Shown piece by piece: positions 13,910-21,608 of a stretch of 26,473 nt of DNA. Made by a program: the position numbers and the translations under genes. The stretch covers positions 1 to 26,473 of IMG/VR virus record IMGVR_UViG_3300046517_001306. One strand, written 5' to 3'. This stretch comes from a virus. The notes below the pieces were generated by a model that was not told where the DNA came from, did no database searches, and saw only the letters and a list, made by a program, of their open reading frames with translations. How positions within the stretch are numbered: the stretch's first letter is position 1; each line of letters begins with the position of its first letter.

Positions 13910-14999
13910 GATTGTCTGCTCCTTGCTTCCGGCCGAGATCGGCGAGAAGGCTTTGGAGATCCCCGATTATCTGGGCCGATCGTTCGACCCAGGACATCTC
14001 GGCTACGCGAGCCGGCAATTCGGACGAGACGCGCGCGCGCCCTTGCGGGTCGGCGAGCCACGAACGAATCAAGGCCGAGGCCTGGGTTGGGTGCGTGAAC
14101 GTCGGCACCAGATCCCCGAAGACCTCGCCTACTTCCTCACGATGCGACGATATGTGAAACGCGCCGCAGGCGGCCAGTTCGTACGCCCGAGGGTTCATCG
14201 ATTCGGCGTGCTCGATGCTCGGCGCGTCCGTGCCCCAGCCTTGCGACGTGCGATAGAGATTGAGTCCGATCTTCGCCCGACGGTAGAGCGCGGCCGTCAG
14301 ACGATTGTCGATCGTTCCCCCGCGCAGGAACGGTCGGAGCTTCGGCGGCATCTTCTTCAAAAACCATTGACCGTAGATGCCCAGGTCAATACCGGTCCAG
14401 TCGATCGCCGAGAACCACTCGGTGCGTTCACGGAACGGCGAGCCGACGAAGACGACGTCGTGCGCTGGCACGGCCGCGTCGGTCTCCTGCGCGCCGGGCC
14501 GATGCTTCAGCGGATGCCACGCGTGCGCCACGTAGCCCGACCGCGGGTTCACCGCACGGAACGCCGCAACGGCCGACCGCTCATTCGTCCAGCAGCCGTC
14601 GACCAGCTTCGCCGTCCGCAGCTCCGGCTCGTCGTAGGGTGACTCCGTGAACAGGATCGTCACCGGAACGCCGGCGCGACGCAGCATGATCAGGACGTCC
14701 GGATGGAGGAACATCGCCGACACGACGAGCACGGCGTCGACCTGATGGCGGAGCGCCATGCCGATCGCGCCCTCGCTCGCCTGATAGAAAATGTCGGCCG
14801 AGTTCGGCTTCTCGAACGTCGGATCGCTCTTGCGTGCGGCCAGCCACGCCGAGCGGAGCCACTTCGACGCTCGAGCGATCCGCGCATCGAGCCGATAGTC
14901 CACGATCTGGACGCCGTGCGAGGCCAGCCCGAAGCGCAGGCCGTCCGAGACGTCTGCCGTGCTCCACGAGGCGCCTGGATGGACGAGAAGAATCTTCAC
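13812..14999 (-). CDS. CgeB-like glycosyltransferase, 395 aa
   Basis: The start region (VKILLVHPGASW) is a typical GT-B strand-loop. The C-terminal half has the donor-binding signature SMNPRAYELAACGAF followed by SSHREEV, matching the CgeB/YkvP-type (Glyco_trans_1_2) glycosyltransferases. The central part includes FTESPYDEPEL, WTNERSAV and VVFVGSPFRERTEWF, also typical of this family. It probably moves a sugar from a nucleotide donor to a protein or glycan. The gene is inserted between the tail terminator and tail tube genes. An ATG at 15011 exists, but the GTG at 14999 forms a GTGA overlap and gives the usual start of the family. The last 98 bases run into the tail tube gene; the extra C-terminal residues (after QSLLADLGRK) may be acquired read-through. 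Confidence 0.85.
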   Translation of the reverse strand: MKILLVHPGASWSTADVSDGLRFGLASHGVQIVDYRLDARIARASKWLRSAWLAARKSDPTFEKPNSADIFYQASEGAIGMALRHQVDAVLVVSAMFLHPDVLIMLRRAGVPVTILFTESPYDEPELRTAKLVDGCWTNERSAVAAFRAVNPRSGYVAHAWHPLKHRPGAQETDAAVPAHDVVFVGSPFRERTEWFSAIDWTGIDLGIYGQWFLKKMPPKLRPFLRGGTIDNRLTAALYRRAKIGLNLYRTSQGWGTDAPSIEHAESMNPRAYELAACGAFHISSHREEVGEVFGDLVPTFTHPTQASALIRSWLADPQGRARVSSELPARVAEMSWVERSAQIIGDLQSLLADLGRKQGADNHGESIRQERRSLRVAGWGGSGVAGSQPHEVDA

Positions 15000-15412
15000 A
15001 GGCTCGCCCATACCCTATAGAGCCCGCCGGCATGCTGCCAACGGAGCGACGCATCCACCGGATCGGGCTCGATGTAGCGCACGTATTCGGTCCGCTCCAT
15101 GTTCATAAACGTGTAGCCGGTAATCGCCAGCGTCTTGCCATCGAGCAGCGCGTCGATCCGCGCGGCCGCGGCCGATGAACCGGCGCTACCGGTGCCCATC
15201 TCGACATACTTCACGCGGTAGACCACGTCCTCGTAGGACCGCGCATTGAACACCAGCTCGTCGAACGCGATGACGACGCTGACGACAATGAACCGCTGCG
15301 CGCCAGGCGCGGCGAAGTCGAAGAAGACGCCGCCCGTTGCGACGGCCATCAGGGCCGCGTCCGACGCGAGCGCGGCGACCAGCGCGACGTCGATGTTCGC
15401 GCTATCGCTCAT
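14996..15412 (-). CDS. Tail terminator / tail completion protein (DUF3168-like), 138 aa
   Basis: The fold pattern is that of DUF3168 tail completion proteins: a helical start (DVALVAALASDAALMAV), GGVFFDFAAP, QRFIVVSVV, YEDVVYRVKYV, AAARIDALLDG, LAITGYTF and a C-terminal GLYRVWASL. The family member in other siphoviruses forms the ring that ends the tail tube and docks to the head. The position after the HK97 gp10-like gene agrees. The gene starts in an ATGA overlap with that gene and ends in a GTGA overlap with the glycosyltransferase. A clearly homologous domain occurs at the C terminus of the SGNH protein at the right edge of the window. Confidence 0.85.
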   Translation of the reverse strand: MSDSANIDVALVAALASDAALMAVATGGVFFDFAAPGAQRFIVVSVVIAFDELVFNARSYEDVVYRVKYVEMGTGSAGSSAAAARIDALLDGKTLAITGYTFMNMERTEYVRYIEPDPVDASLRWQHAGGLYRVWASL

Positions 15413-15819
15413 TCAGTGCCCCTGACCTGCAGACCGTTATCGACGAGCATCTGCTTCAGCCGCTCATACATCGCGCGACGGTTCCGAATGACCGGCGGCA
15501 GAAAATAGTTCCCAGGCGTAGGCTTCGCGATCTGGCCACGCGATGCGCCGGAGGCAATGTGTCGGACGGCCGTGCCATGCTCGAAGATCTGCGCGAGCTT
15601 CGACGTGTTCTTCGCCACGACCTTGACGCCGAACTTCCCGGCGCTGACGACGTCGACGCGAAGACCTTGGTTCAATTCGTCCTTTATCCCGCCCGGATAC
15701 TTGACCTGGCCTACGGCGGCGCGGGCGGCGGCGGTCACGATCCCGGCAGCCTGACCAGCCAGGCTCTCCGGCAGCTTCCGGAGTTCTTCCTGCAGCTCAG
15801 CGAGCCCTGTCCACGTCAC
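15409..15819 (-). CDS. HK97 gp10-like tail completion / joining protein, 136 aa
   Basis: The protein begins with TWTGLAELQEELRKLPESLAG, the usual 'GL.eL...L.kLp' opening of the HK97 gp10 family. A helix follows (IVTAAARAAVGQVKYP), then FGVKVVAKNTSKLAQIFEHGT and the C-terminal YFLPPVIRNRRAMYERLKQML. These proteins sit at the head-tail joint. The frame is open to 15924, but that N-terminal portion is Arg/His shadow. The GTG at 15819 has GGAGG shortly upstream and forms GTGA with the preceding stop; the end forms ATGA with the terminator gene. Length and order are normal for the family. Confidence 0.83.
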   Translation of the reverse strand: MTWTGLAELQEELRKLPESLAGQAAGIVTAAARAAVGQVKYPGGIKDELNQGLRVDVVSAGKFGVKVVAKNTSKLAQIFEHGTAVRHIASGASRGQIAKPTPGNYFLPPVIRNRRAMYERLKQMLVDNGLQVRGTE

Positions 15820-16181
15820 GACGTCACCTCCGTGATGGCCGCCACGGTCTCGACGCCGGCACCTTCTGTGTCGTCGATGTCGATCACGTTGCCGACGTGG
15901 ACGGCGCCGGCGTAGTCCGTCCACGTCGCGCGCGTGTTGATGTTCATCTCCGGATTGAAGCGACCGTTAAAGACGTGCGTCGCGTGCGCGATGATCGCCT
16001 GCGAGAAGTGCTTCTCGGCGTTCGACAGCGTCACCTTCTGGATCGCGCAGCGCCATGGCGAGTTCACCAGCGGCGCATAGACCTGCGTGAACCCACCGTC
16101 GCCATCCGGCGTGGGCGGTCCGCTCGGATTCGTGAGCGTGGCCGACTGTCGGAGGTTGCCGATGACGATGACGACGCTCAC
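15816..16181 (-). CDS. Head closure / head-tail joining protein, 121 aa
   Basis: The start (VIGNLRQSATLTNPSGP) followed by DGDGGFTQVYAPL is the hallmark of phage head-tail joining proteins: 'lr..v.l..p.......gg....w'. Later parts include WRCAIQKVT, ATHVFNGRFNPEMN and a beta-rich C terminus (VIDIDDTEGAG). It would close the connector after packaging. The start codon is GTG in a GTGA overlap with the connector gene, and the stop forms GTGA with the gp10-like gene. Gene order (connector, closure, gp10, terminator) matches HK97/SPP1-type phages. Confidence 0.83.
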   Translation of the reverse strand: MSVVIVIGNLRQSATLTNPSGPPTPDGDGGFTQVYAPLVNSPWRCAIQKVTLSNAEKHFSQAIIAHATHVFNGRFNPEMNINTRATWTDYAGAVHVGNVIDIDDTEGAGVETVAAITEVTS

Positions 16182-16933
16182 AGCACGATGCTCCCGCCGA
16201 CCGCGATGGCGTAGGGCGATGCGTAGCCGTAGTCGCGGAGCACCTGCGCAGACGCCGCCGTTTTCTTGAACGCATCCATCGTGACTTCGACGCCGTAGGG
16301 CAGCTCGATGACCTGCCCGCGACGCGCCTCATGAACGGCCGAGCGAAACGTGTCGAAGTGCGCGACGAGCAGGCAGAGAATGCCGCGCACGAGCGCCGGC
16401 ACAGCTGCTGCCGTGTCGCCGTAGCCGCACTTGTAGCGGATCTTGACCGAGCCCGTCTGGTCACGCGCGATCGGCCACGTCTTCCCATAGAGCGGCTCGA
16501 CGAAGCCCGGGACGGCGTAGTCGCCGGCCGGGATCACGGTCGTAAAGAGGTTCGTCGCAGGCGACCCGCCGTCATTAAAGTTGCGGAGCACGCCGGTCGA
16601 GTCCACGTACTGAACGCTCAGAACGGACTGGAGCGGCGGGTGCGGCAGCTCGATGCGCGCGCCGCGGCCCATCGCGCCGATGAACGGGAACCGGTCAAGC
16701 CAGAACTCGCGCGTCTGCGTCAGCGGCGATCGACTCGTCTGCTCGAAGAAATACGACGTCGCGGCATCGATGAAGACGGAGATCTGCGCCGCGTCGAGCT
16801 GGCCGAGGGCCCTGACGTGCTGCTGGGCGTAACTCAGCGTGACGGCCTGGTTCACTGGCGACCCTCCCTGCACGGTCGAGACGAAATTATCGATCGTCGT
16901 GATCTCTCGGCCGTAGCTGTGGATGCTAGACAT
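16178..16933 (-). CDS. Head-tail connector / adaptor protein, 251 aa
   Basis: The N-terminal domain has YAQQHVRALGQLDAAQISVFIDAATSYFFEQ (in pieces), the helical opening of gp6/gp15-type adaptor proteins ('lk.hlr......d..i...i.aA...iE..t'). It continues with FWLDRFP, a beta segment (LQSVLSVQYVDSTGV, RNFNDGG) and a C-terminal helical part (PALVRGILCLLVAHFDTFR). This is the common arrangement of proteins that attach to the portal ring. A helical tail ends with YGYASPYAIAVGG. The frame extends upstream to 17398 as Arg/Ser-rich shadow; the ATG at 16933 overlaps the glycosyltransferase stop by 8 bases and has only a weak ribosome site. Confidence 0.85.
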   Translation of the reverse strand: MSSIHSYGREITTIDNFVSTVQGGSPVNQAVTLSYAQQHVRALGQLDAAQISVFIDAATSYFFEQTSRSPLTQTREFWLDRFPFIGAMGRGARIELPHPPLQSVLSVQYVDSTGVLRNFNDGGSPATNLFTTVIPAGDYAVPGFVEPLYGKTWPIARDQTGSVKIRYKCGYGDTAAAVPALVRGILCLLVAHFDTFRSAVHEARRGQVIELPYGVEVTMDAFKKTAASAQVLRDYGYASPYAIAVGGSIVL

Positions 16934-17459
16934 GTGGTTGACCGATCTCGACGAGCACCTCGTCACGCCAGGCGATCTCGTCCGGCGTCCAGCCCATCGT
17001 CTGAAGGAAGTGGAGGTCGCCACAGTCGCGCTGCTCGCCCCACTGCCCCATCTTTGCCGGGTTGTTCGGCGTGAAGAACATCGGCGTGCCGACGTTGCCC
17101 CACCGGATCTCGCGCTCCTTCCAGAGCAGCCCGCCATTCGGCAACCGCATCCTGAACATCGATACGCCGGTTGGGTTGGCAATGATGGCCGACGCGAGCA
17201 GCATGCGTGCGCCCGGCGCGTATGTGTCGTCGTCGTCGATGTGCGCGAGATACTTGCCGTGCGCCAGCGGCGTCGCGATGTTGCGCTCGGTGCTGCCCCA
17301 ATCGTGGCCGGGTTCGCAGGAAACGCAGCGCACGTGGCCGACCGCTCGCGTCTGGACGTTGCCGACGACGATGATCTCGTCGCCGGGCCAGCACTCAATA
17401 GACGCGAGCGTGGCCTTGAGCGACGGCCGGTTGACAGTTGCGACGATGTAGGAAATCAC
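16926..17459 (-). CDS. GT2-type glycosyltransferase, 177 aa
   Basis: The protein opens with ISYIVATVNRPSLKATLASI, the usual first strand and helix of a GT-A enzyme. It carries HIDDDDTYAPGA at residues 74-85, the donor-binding acidic (DXD-like) motif. GKYLAHID is the third strand. The sequence WGNVGTPMFFTP and a downstream CGDLHFLQ supply further acidic residues where the catalytic base is expected. At 177 aa it is at the short end for GT2 enzymes. It starts with GTG overlapping the next glycosyltransferase (GTGA) and lies immediately before the head-tail connector. Donor sugar and acceptor cannot be read from the sequence. Confidence 0.8.
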   Translation of the reverse strand: MISYIVATVNRPSLKATLASIECWPGDEIIVVGNVQTRAVGHVRCVSCEPGHDWGSTERNIATPLAHGKYLAHIDDDDTYAPGARMLLASAIIANPTGVSMFRMRLPNGGLLWKEREIRWGNVGTPMFFTPNNPAKMGQWGEQRDCGDLHFLQTMGWTPDEIAWRDEVLVEIGQPHV

Positions 17460-18127
17460 GCCGCGCTCCTGAGCTTCGCGACCGCGTCGGCGACGGCGGA
17501 CGCGTGCGTGCCGTTCCAGTAGTCCGGGTCGCGCCGATAGATGTCGTTCTGGTTCCCCTCGTTAAACGTCTGATCCGGCGCGAAGCCGATCCAGTCGTGC
17601 GCGATCTCGACGTGCGTCAGGATCTCCGACCGACCGAAGACGGCCATCACGTCCCGCAGGAAGACGTCGCCCCACGCGATGCCTGGATGCCAGAAGTAGC
17701 CCATGCGATCGGCCGCCGCCTTCGAGATGACCGCGAACGGGTAGTGACTCTCGTTGTGCGTCCGCGTGCCGAAGCAGAACAGGCCATCGCCGGCGAACTT
17801 GTTCGCGGCGTCGAGTATCAGCTCGTCCCAGCCGAGCGTCTTGAAAATCATGTCGTCGTTCCCGCACATGAGCACGTCGCCGAGCGCGGCGGCGTAGAGC
17901 TCGTTAAAGAACGTCGCCATGCTCGCGTAGCCGCCGAGCCTCTTGCCGACGACGGCGCGACACCCGAACGCCTCCAGCACCGGCGGCGTCAGGACGTCGT
18001 CGTCGTCGATGCGGAACACCAGCTCGGACGCCGTGCCGCTCGCGGTCGCCTCGTACGATTCAATCATCGTCGCGAGTCGCGTCGGGCGCCGTCGCGTCGG
18101 CACCAGCACGGAGATTTTTGTGAACAC
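17456..18127 (-). CDS. GT2-like glycosyltransferase, 223 aa
   Basis: The N-terminus (ISVLVPTRRRPTRLATMIES) and the acidic motif RIDDDDVL at residues 39-46 are typical of GT-A fold enzymes. A second acidic motif, CGNDDMIF, sits at about residues 88-95, and HPGIAWGDVFLRD lies in the C-terminal half, where GT2 enzymes have an acceptor-site Asp. The arrangement with two DD motifs resembles glycosyltransferases found beside phage structural genes. The start is GTG with AAAGGAG five bases away, one of the strongest ribosome sites of this block. Its first 68 bases overlap the zinc-ribbon gene. The stop forms GTGA with the next glycosyltransferase. Confidence 0.78.
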   Translation of the reverse strand: MFTKISVLVPTRRRPTRLATMIESYEATASGTASELVFRIDDDDVLTPPVLEAFGCRAVVGKRLGGYASMATFFNELYAAALGDVLMCGNDDMIFKTLGWDELILDAANKFAGDGLFCFGTRTHNESHYPFAVISKAAADRMGYFWHPGIAWGDVFLRDVMAVFGRSEILTHVEIAHDWIGFAPDQTFNEGNQNDIYRRDPDYWNGTHASAVADAVAKLRSAA

Positions 18128-18296
18128 GCGGCTCCTTTATCTTCGGGATTTCGCTCGGCGGCGGCGCGGCAGCCTCGACCGCCACGGTCGCGGTCGCAGC
18201 CACGTGACGGCAGTCGGGGCATTGATACTGGCCGCCGCCGAGCGATTCCATCTCAACGTCCTTGCCGAGCGTCGCGTAGCATTGCTCGCACTTCAT
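18060..18296 (-). CDS. Small zinc-ribbon protein, 78 aa
   Basis: Two knuckles, MKCEQCYATL at the start and YQCPDCRHV near residue 27, form a CxxC-CxxC zinc ribbon. A low-complexity Ala/Pro tail follows (VAVEAAAPPPSEIPK), with a charged C terminus. Such proteins often act as small nucleic-acid- or protein-binding modules; no specific role is visible. GGGAGG lies upstream of the ATG at 18296. The C-terminal 23 codons overlap the next gene, and the overlap carries that gene's ribosome site, so part of the tail may be constrained by that rather than by protein function. Confidence 0.7.
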   Translation of the reverse strand: MKCEQCYATLGKDVEMESLGGGQYQCPDCRHVAATATVAVEAAAPPPSEIPKIKEPRVHKNLRAGADATAPDATRDDD

Positions 18297-18308
18297 TCGT
18301 TTCCTCCC

Positions 18309-18530
18309 TCAGCTCGCAGGAGCGTCGCTGAAGTCGACGTAGTAGTAAGACCCGACGGCGAACTGCTCGAGCGCCTTCGGATTGTCGATGCCGAGCTGGA
18401 TCTGTCCCCACGGCGTCGCCTTCGTGAAGCGGACGTTCTCGTCGCTCTTCTGCGCGTCGTTCTCGTAGACCGTCGAGAACGCGACGGCGTTGCCGTCGAT
18501 CTTCTCGCACCGAACTTTCGCTCGCACCAT
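18309..18530 (-). CDS. Small conserved phage protein, 73 aa
   Basis: The protein begins MVRAKVRCEKIDG, then VAFSTVYEND, ENVRFTKATPWGQIQLGI, NPKALEQFAVG and ends YYYVDFSDAP. I recognise this overall pattern (a short basic strand start, 'FtkaTP.G.i.l.i.Np.Al.qf..G..YyvdF') as a family of small beta-rich proteins of unknown function widespread in siphovirus and myovirus structural modules. No enzymatic motif is present. The ATG follows AAGGAGG closely. It sits between the radical SAM gene and the zinc-ribbon gene, probably a normal structural-module gene around which the glycan island has grown. Confidence 0.7.
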   Translation of the reverse strand: MVRAKVRCEKIDGNAVAFSTVYENDAQKSDENVRFTKATPWGQIQLGIDNPKALEQFAVGSYYYVDFSDAPAS

Positions 18531-18542
18531 GCTGTGCCTCCT

Positions 18543-20138
18543 TCAGTGACCGGCGTAGCTCAAGCCGCTCGCCGCCGTCAGGACGCCGTGTGCCTCTGCT
18601 TCTTCCTGCTGCTTCCTGATGCGAACGTCTTCATCCCATTCCGCCTTCGCCCACCCTTCCGAGACGAGGAAGTCGAACATCTCGCGCTTGATCTGGAACA
18701 TCTCCTCGACCGTAGCGCCGTGCGGCCGGACGAGGATCTCGTCGCGCGCCGAGAACCCGACAATCCACTGGTTGTCGTAGTTGTAGTCGACAATGTCGAG
18801 GCCGCTCTCCTGCGGATGCGTCCACCATCGGCTCCCCGGATACGGGATGCCAACGGCGAGGTTGCACGAGTCGAGATACGGCTTGACGGTCTTGAGCCAC
18901 GCCATTGTCTCGCGCGCCGTCTCGAGCGTCTCGCCGGCGAGCCCGGCGACCAGGAACGCGATCGTGTAGAAACCGTGACGCTTCGCCGTCATCAGCGCGC
19001 GCGTGTTCTGCTCGACGGTCGTGCCCTTCTGGTTCGCGTCAAGCACGCGCTGGCTGCCGGACTCGATCCCGAAGCACGTCACCTTGCAGTTCATCAGTTT
19101 CAGCGACTCGGCAACGTGGTCGTCCATCGTGTTGACGCGCGTGTGGATGCGTGCGGCGAACGACCCTGGCCCGAGGTCGGCATGGATGGCTTCCGAGAGC
19201 TCGCGGAGCTTCGTGCGATGCAGCGTGTAGGTGTCGTCCTGAAACTTGAACATCCGAACGCCCTTGTCCATGACCGTCCGCATCTCGGCGATGATGTTCT
19301 GCGGCGAACGGTAGCGCGGCTTCTGACCGATCCATGGCGTCGAGCAGTAGGTGCATTTGTATGGGCAGCCGCGCGTCCCGATGAGCGACATCACGGCGCC
19401 GCTCGCGTCCGGATGCGCGTCGTTGGGGAAATACCGCTTTTTCATCACCGCGACGCCGTCGTTGTAGATGTGATCGTGCGGCAGGAGATCCCAGGCCGGA
19501 AATGGGATCGCATCGAGGTCCATCGCGTCGGCCTTGTCGCCGTAGTAGTACGGCTGGAGTTGCCCGGCGTCCCAATCGCTCAGCAGTTGGAGCGTCGCGG
19601 CCTCGCCTTCCATCACGACGACCGAGTCGAAGAGCGCGCGGCCGTCGGCAGCGCGGTAGTCTCGGCGCTCTCGGAGGACGCCCTTGTAGTGATACGCGTC
19701 CTGGCGCCCGGCTTCCTTCGTCTCGCGCGGCTCGTAGGACGGGTGCGGGCCGCCGGCGACGACGAGCGCATCCGGCGCGCGGTCCTTGATGTAGGCGGCG
19801 AGCTCGAGCGCCTCGCCAAACTGCGGTGTGCAGAAACCGAACATGTGGACGTCAGCGTCCATCACCGACTCCGGAAGATGGATGTTCCCCTCGTAGCGCT
19901 TGTCGAGCATCGACGTGACGGCGACGTCGTGGCCGTGCGCGCGAAGCAGGCCGGCGATGTAGAGCACGCCGAGCGGGATGTTCGTCTTCGAGTCGGCGAG
20001 CCACGGCGACGACGGAAGGACGAGATGGATCTTCCGGCGCGCGATCTCTCGGATCGGTAGACCGGATGTCGGCGCGTCGCACGCGCTCCGATCGCTCATC
20101 TGGTAGCCGGACGCGGCCATCGACAGTGGCTTGCCCAT
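18543..20138 (-). CDS. B12-binding-type radical SAM protein, about 531 aa
   Basis: Numbering is from the alternative GTG at 20141. After a leader of about 35 residues, the N-terminal domain (IHLVLPSSPW, NIPLGVLYIAGLLRAHGHDV, MFGFCTPQF, DALVVAGGPHPSYEP) matches the Rossmann-like cobalamin-binding domain of class B radical SAM enzymes; the classical DxHxxG cobalamin motif is not evident. The radical SAM core carries GTRGCPYKCTYCS, with the cluster cysteines at about residues 259, 263 and 266 (CxxxCxxC). FKFQDDTYT and TCFGIESGSQRVLD are typical core strands. A C-terminal extension (about 420-532) is of unknown type. Such enzymes make methylations, methylthiolations or rearrangements of unactivated carbons. 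The next upstream gene overlaps its start as GTGA or TGATG; both starts are plausible. Confidence 0.85.
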   Translation of the reverse strand: MGKPLSMAASGYQMSDRSACDAPTSGLPIREIARRKIHLVLPSSPWLADSKTNIPLGVLYIAGLLRAHGHDVAVTSMLDKRYEGNIHLPESVMDADVHMFGFCTPQFGEALELAAYIKDRAPDALVVAGGPHPSYEPRETKEAGRQDAYHYKGVLRERRDYRAADGRALFDSVVVMEGEAATLQLLSDWDAGQLQPYYYGDKADAMDLDAIPFPAWDLLPHDHIYNDGVAVMKKRYFPNDAHPDASGAVMSLIGTRGCPYKCTYCSTPWIGQKPRYRSPQNIIAEMRTVMDKGVRMFKFQDDTYTLHRTKLRELSEAIHADLGPGSFAARIHTRVNTMDDHVAESLKLMNCKVTCFGIESGSQRVLDANQKGTTVEQNTRALMTAKRHGFYTIAFLVAGLAGETLETARETMAWLKTVKPYLDSCNLAVGIPYPGSRWWTHPQESGLDIVDYNYDNQWIVGFSARDEILVRPHGATVEEMFQIKREMFDFLVSEGWAKAEWDEDVRIRKQQEEAEAHGVLTAASGLSYAGH

Positions 20139-20854
20139 CACGCCGACCTTTTCCTGAGACAGATATTGACGAAGGAGTACGTGTGAACGAAATTGCCTCT
20201 GTATTCTAAGTCTGTTCCGCCGACGAAGTTGGCAGGAATCATCGTCGGGATCGCGCGAACAAAGTCTGCCGTGTAGGCCGTGAACTGGAGGTGTCGCGAC
20301 GGCGATGATTCAAAGTGCTGGCCAGCATCTCGGAAGTAGTCCGACGTAATGAAGATGTAGCCGCCTGGTTTCGTGACGCGACAGAGTTCGGCGAGCGCTC
20401 GGTCGTGGTGGGCGGCGTCGACGTGCTCGATTGTCGAGATGCACATCGCGACATCGAAGGCGTCCGACGCGAGCGTCACCATATCCTCGCACGGCACGTC
20501 GTAGAGCGGAAGAGCGATGCCGTAGTGCGAGCGCTGCGACGCGACGTCGCCGGTCACGTCGCCGTACTTCATCGAGTCTGTCAACGTCACGTTCGACCAG
20601 CCGGCGACGGCCGCGAGGTATGGCGGAAAGAACGATCCGCCACTGCCGACGTCGACGAGAGACGCCGTCTTCGGAACGCCGAGTTCCTCGAGCTGCTGCA
20701 GAATGGACGCGTATTCCCAGAGCCGGTGCTCGTGCCAGTCGCGATGGCCGACGCCGCTGGCCCGCATGTCGCGCTCGAACGAGCGGAGCGGCTCGGCGTG
20801 CGGCAGAAACGCATAGTCGCTCGGGTCCAGCGATCGCGTGTAGGGTCTCGTCAT
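20138..20854 (-). CDS. Class I SAM-dependent methyltransferase, 238 aa
   Basis: Motif I is visible as LVDVGSGGSFF (about residues 66-76). FDVAMCISTIEHVD is the post-motif strand with the His-containing 'iEHv' of the Methyltransf_11 group, and VTKPGGYIFITSDYF supplies motif III. The protein would methylate a small molecule, sugar or protein using S-adenosylmethionine. Because it lies among glycosyltransferases, a sugar O-methyltransferase is the most natural guess. The frame is open to 20959, but the ATG at 20854 follows the TAA of the previous gene by one base and the upstream part is shadow. The end overlaps the radical SAM gene. Confidence 0.8.
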   Translation of the reverse strand: MTRPYTRSLDPSDYAFLPHAEPLRSFERDMRASGVGHRDWHEHRLWEYASILQQLEELGVPKTASLVDVGSGGSFFPPYLAAVAGWSNVTLTDSMKYGDVTGDVASQRSHYGIALPLYDVPCEDMVTLASDAFDVAMCISTIEHVDAAHHDRALAELCRVTKPGGYIFITSDYFRDAGQHFESSPSRHLQFTAYTADFVRAIPTMIPANFVGGTDLEYRGNFVHTYSFVNICLRKRSA

Positions 20855-20855
20855 G

Positions 20856-21608
20856 TTAGTAGGGCTTCGCGCCGTCGTGACGGCTCCAGAGTTCGCCGAG
20901 GCTGACGCCCTCGGCCGCGAGTTGCCGGTGCGCCTCAGCAAGGTCGCGCTCGCCCGCATGCGCCGGATGGAAAAAAAGTGTCTCGCGGATGCGGACGCAC
21001 TCGGCGCCGGCGGAGTGGAGCTTGTACTGGAAGAGCGTCTGCGCGTGGCCCCACGACGACAGCCGCTCGTTCAGGCCGCCGACGCGGTCGAAGACGTCGC
21101 GACGCGCCATCCAGACACCGGCGTCGATGCACGTATACTCAAAGTCGATGCCGCCAAGCACGCCGGCGCCGGTCGTCCGCCAGCCCATCTCCTCGCAGGC
21201 TGCGACGTCGCAGTGCATGTGCCGGCCGTTGCTCGTCACGAAGCCGCTCCAGTCGGCCGGCTGCGCGTCGACGATCGCCGCGAACTTCGCGACCGCCGAG
21301 AAGTCGAGCAGGTAGTCCGCGCGCGTGAAGAAAACCCACGGCGTCGCGGCCTCCCGCACGGCCGCGTTCGTCGACCATGCATGCGTGCGGGACTGGTCGC
21401 CATGCTTGAATGAGCGAACGACAACAGGCACCGGAAAGTCTTGATCGGCTACCAGGCCGTCGATCGCGTCGCGCGGATCGTCTGTCGCGTTATCGATGAC
21501 GACGACAGCAGCGACCCGTGAGAAGTCCTGGCGCCTGATCGAGTGGAGCGCGGCGGACAGGTTCGCCAGCGTCAGGCTCCGAAAGTACGTCAGACAGATC
21601 GTGATCAT
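20856..21608 (-). CDS. GT2-family glycosyltransferase, 250 aa
   Basis: The opening MITICLTYFRSLTLANLSAALHSI is a GT-A first strand and helix. VVVIDNATDDPR is the second strand, with the usual Asp-Asn in it. WVFFTRADYLLD (about 91-102) is at the DXD position, though it reads RAD rather than DXD, which is unusual. Later come DAGVWMARRDVFDRVGGLNERLSSWGH, in pieces, which match the ggfDE-type acceptor region of GT2 enzymes (here GGLNERL), and HAGERDLAEAHRQ. It starts in an ATGA overlap with the preceding glycosyltransferase; the longer frame to 21728 is shadow. Sugar and acceptor are unknown. Confidence 0.8.
   Translation of the reverse strand: MITICLTYFRSLTLANLSAALHSIRRQDFSRVAAVVVIDNATDDPRDAIDGLVADQDFPVPVVVRSFKHGDQSRTHAWSTNAAVREAATPWVFFTRADYLLDFSAVAKFAAIVDAQPADWSGFVTSNGRHMHCDVAACEEMGWRTTGAGVLGGIDFEYTCIDAGVWMARRDVFDRVGGLNERLSSWGHAQTLFQYKLHSAGAECVRIRETLFFHPAHAGERDLAEAHRQLAAEGVSLGELWSRHDGAKPY

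Noticed and set aside
16934-17398. N-terminal extension of the connector frame (155 residues upstream of the chosen ATG)
   Set aside because: The extension is Ser/Arg/Thr low complexity and overlaps the glycosyltransferase gene. The family's normal opening begins at the ATG at 16933.
17943-20060. A 705-codon open frame on the plus strand opposite the radical SAM gene
   Set aside because: It is antisense to three well-supported genes, is very rich in Arg, Val and Asp, has no recognisable domain and no suitable ribosome site. It is a by-product of GC-rich codon use on the other strand.
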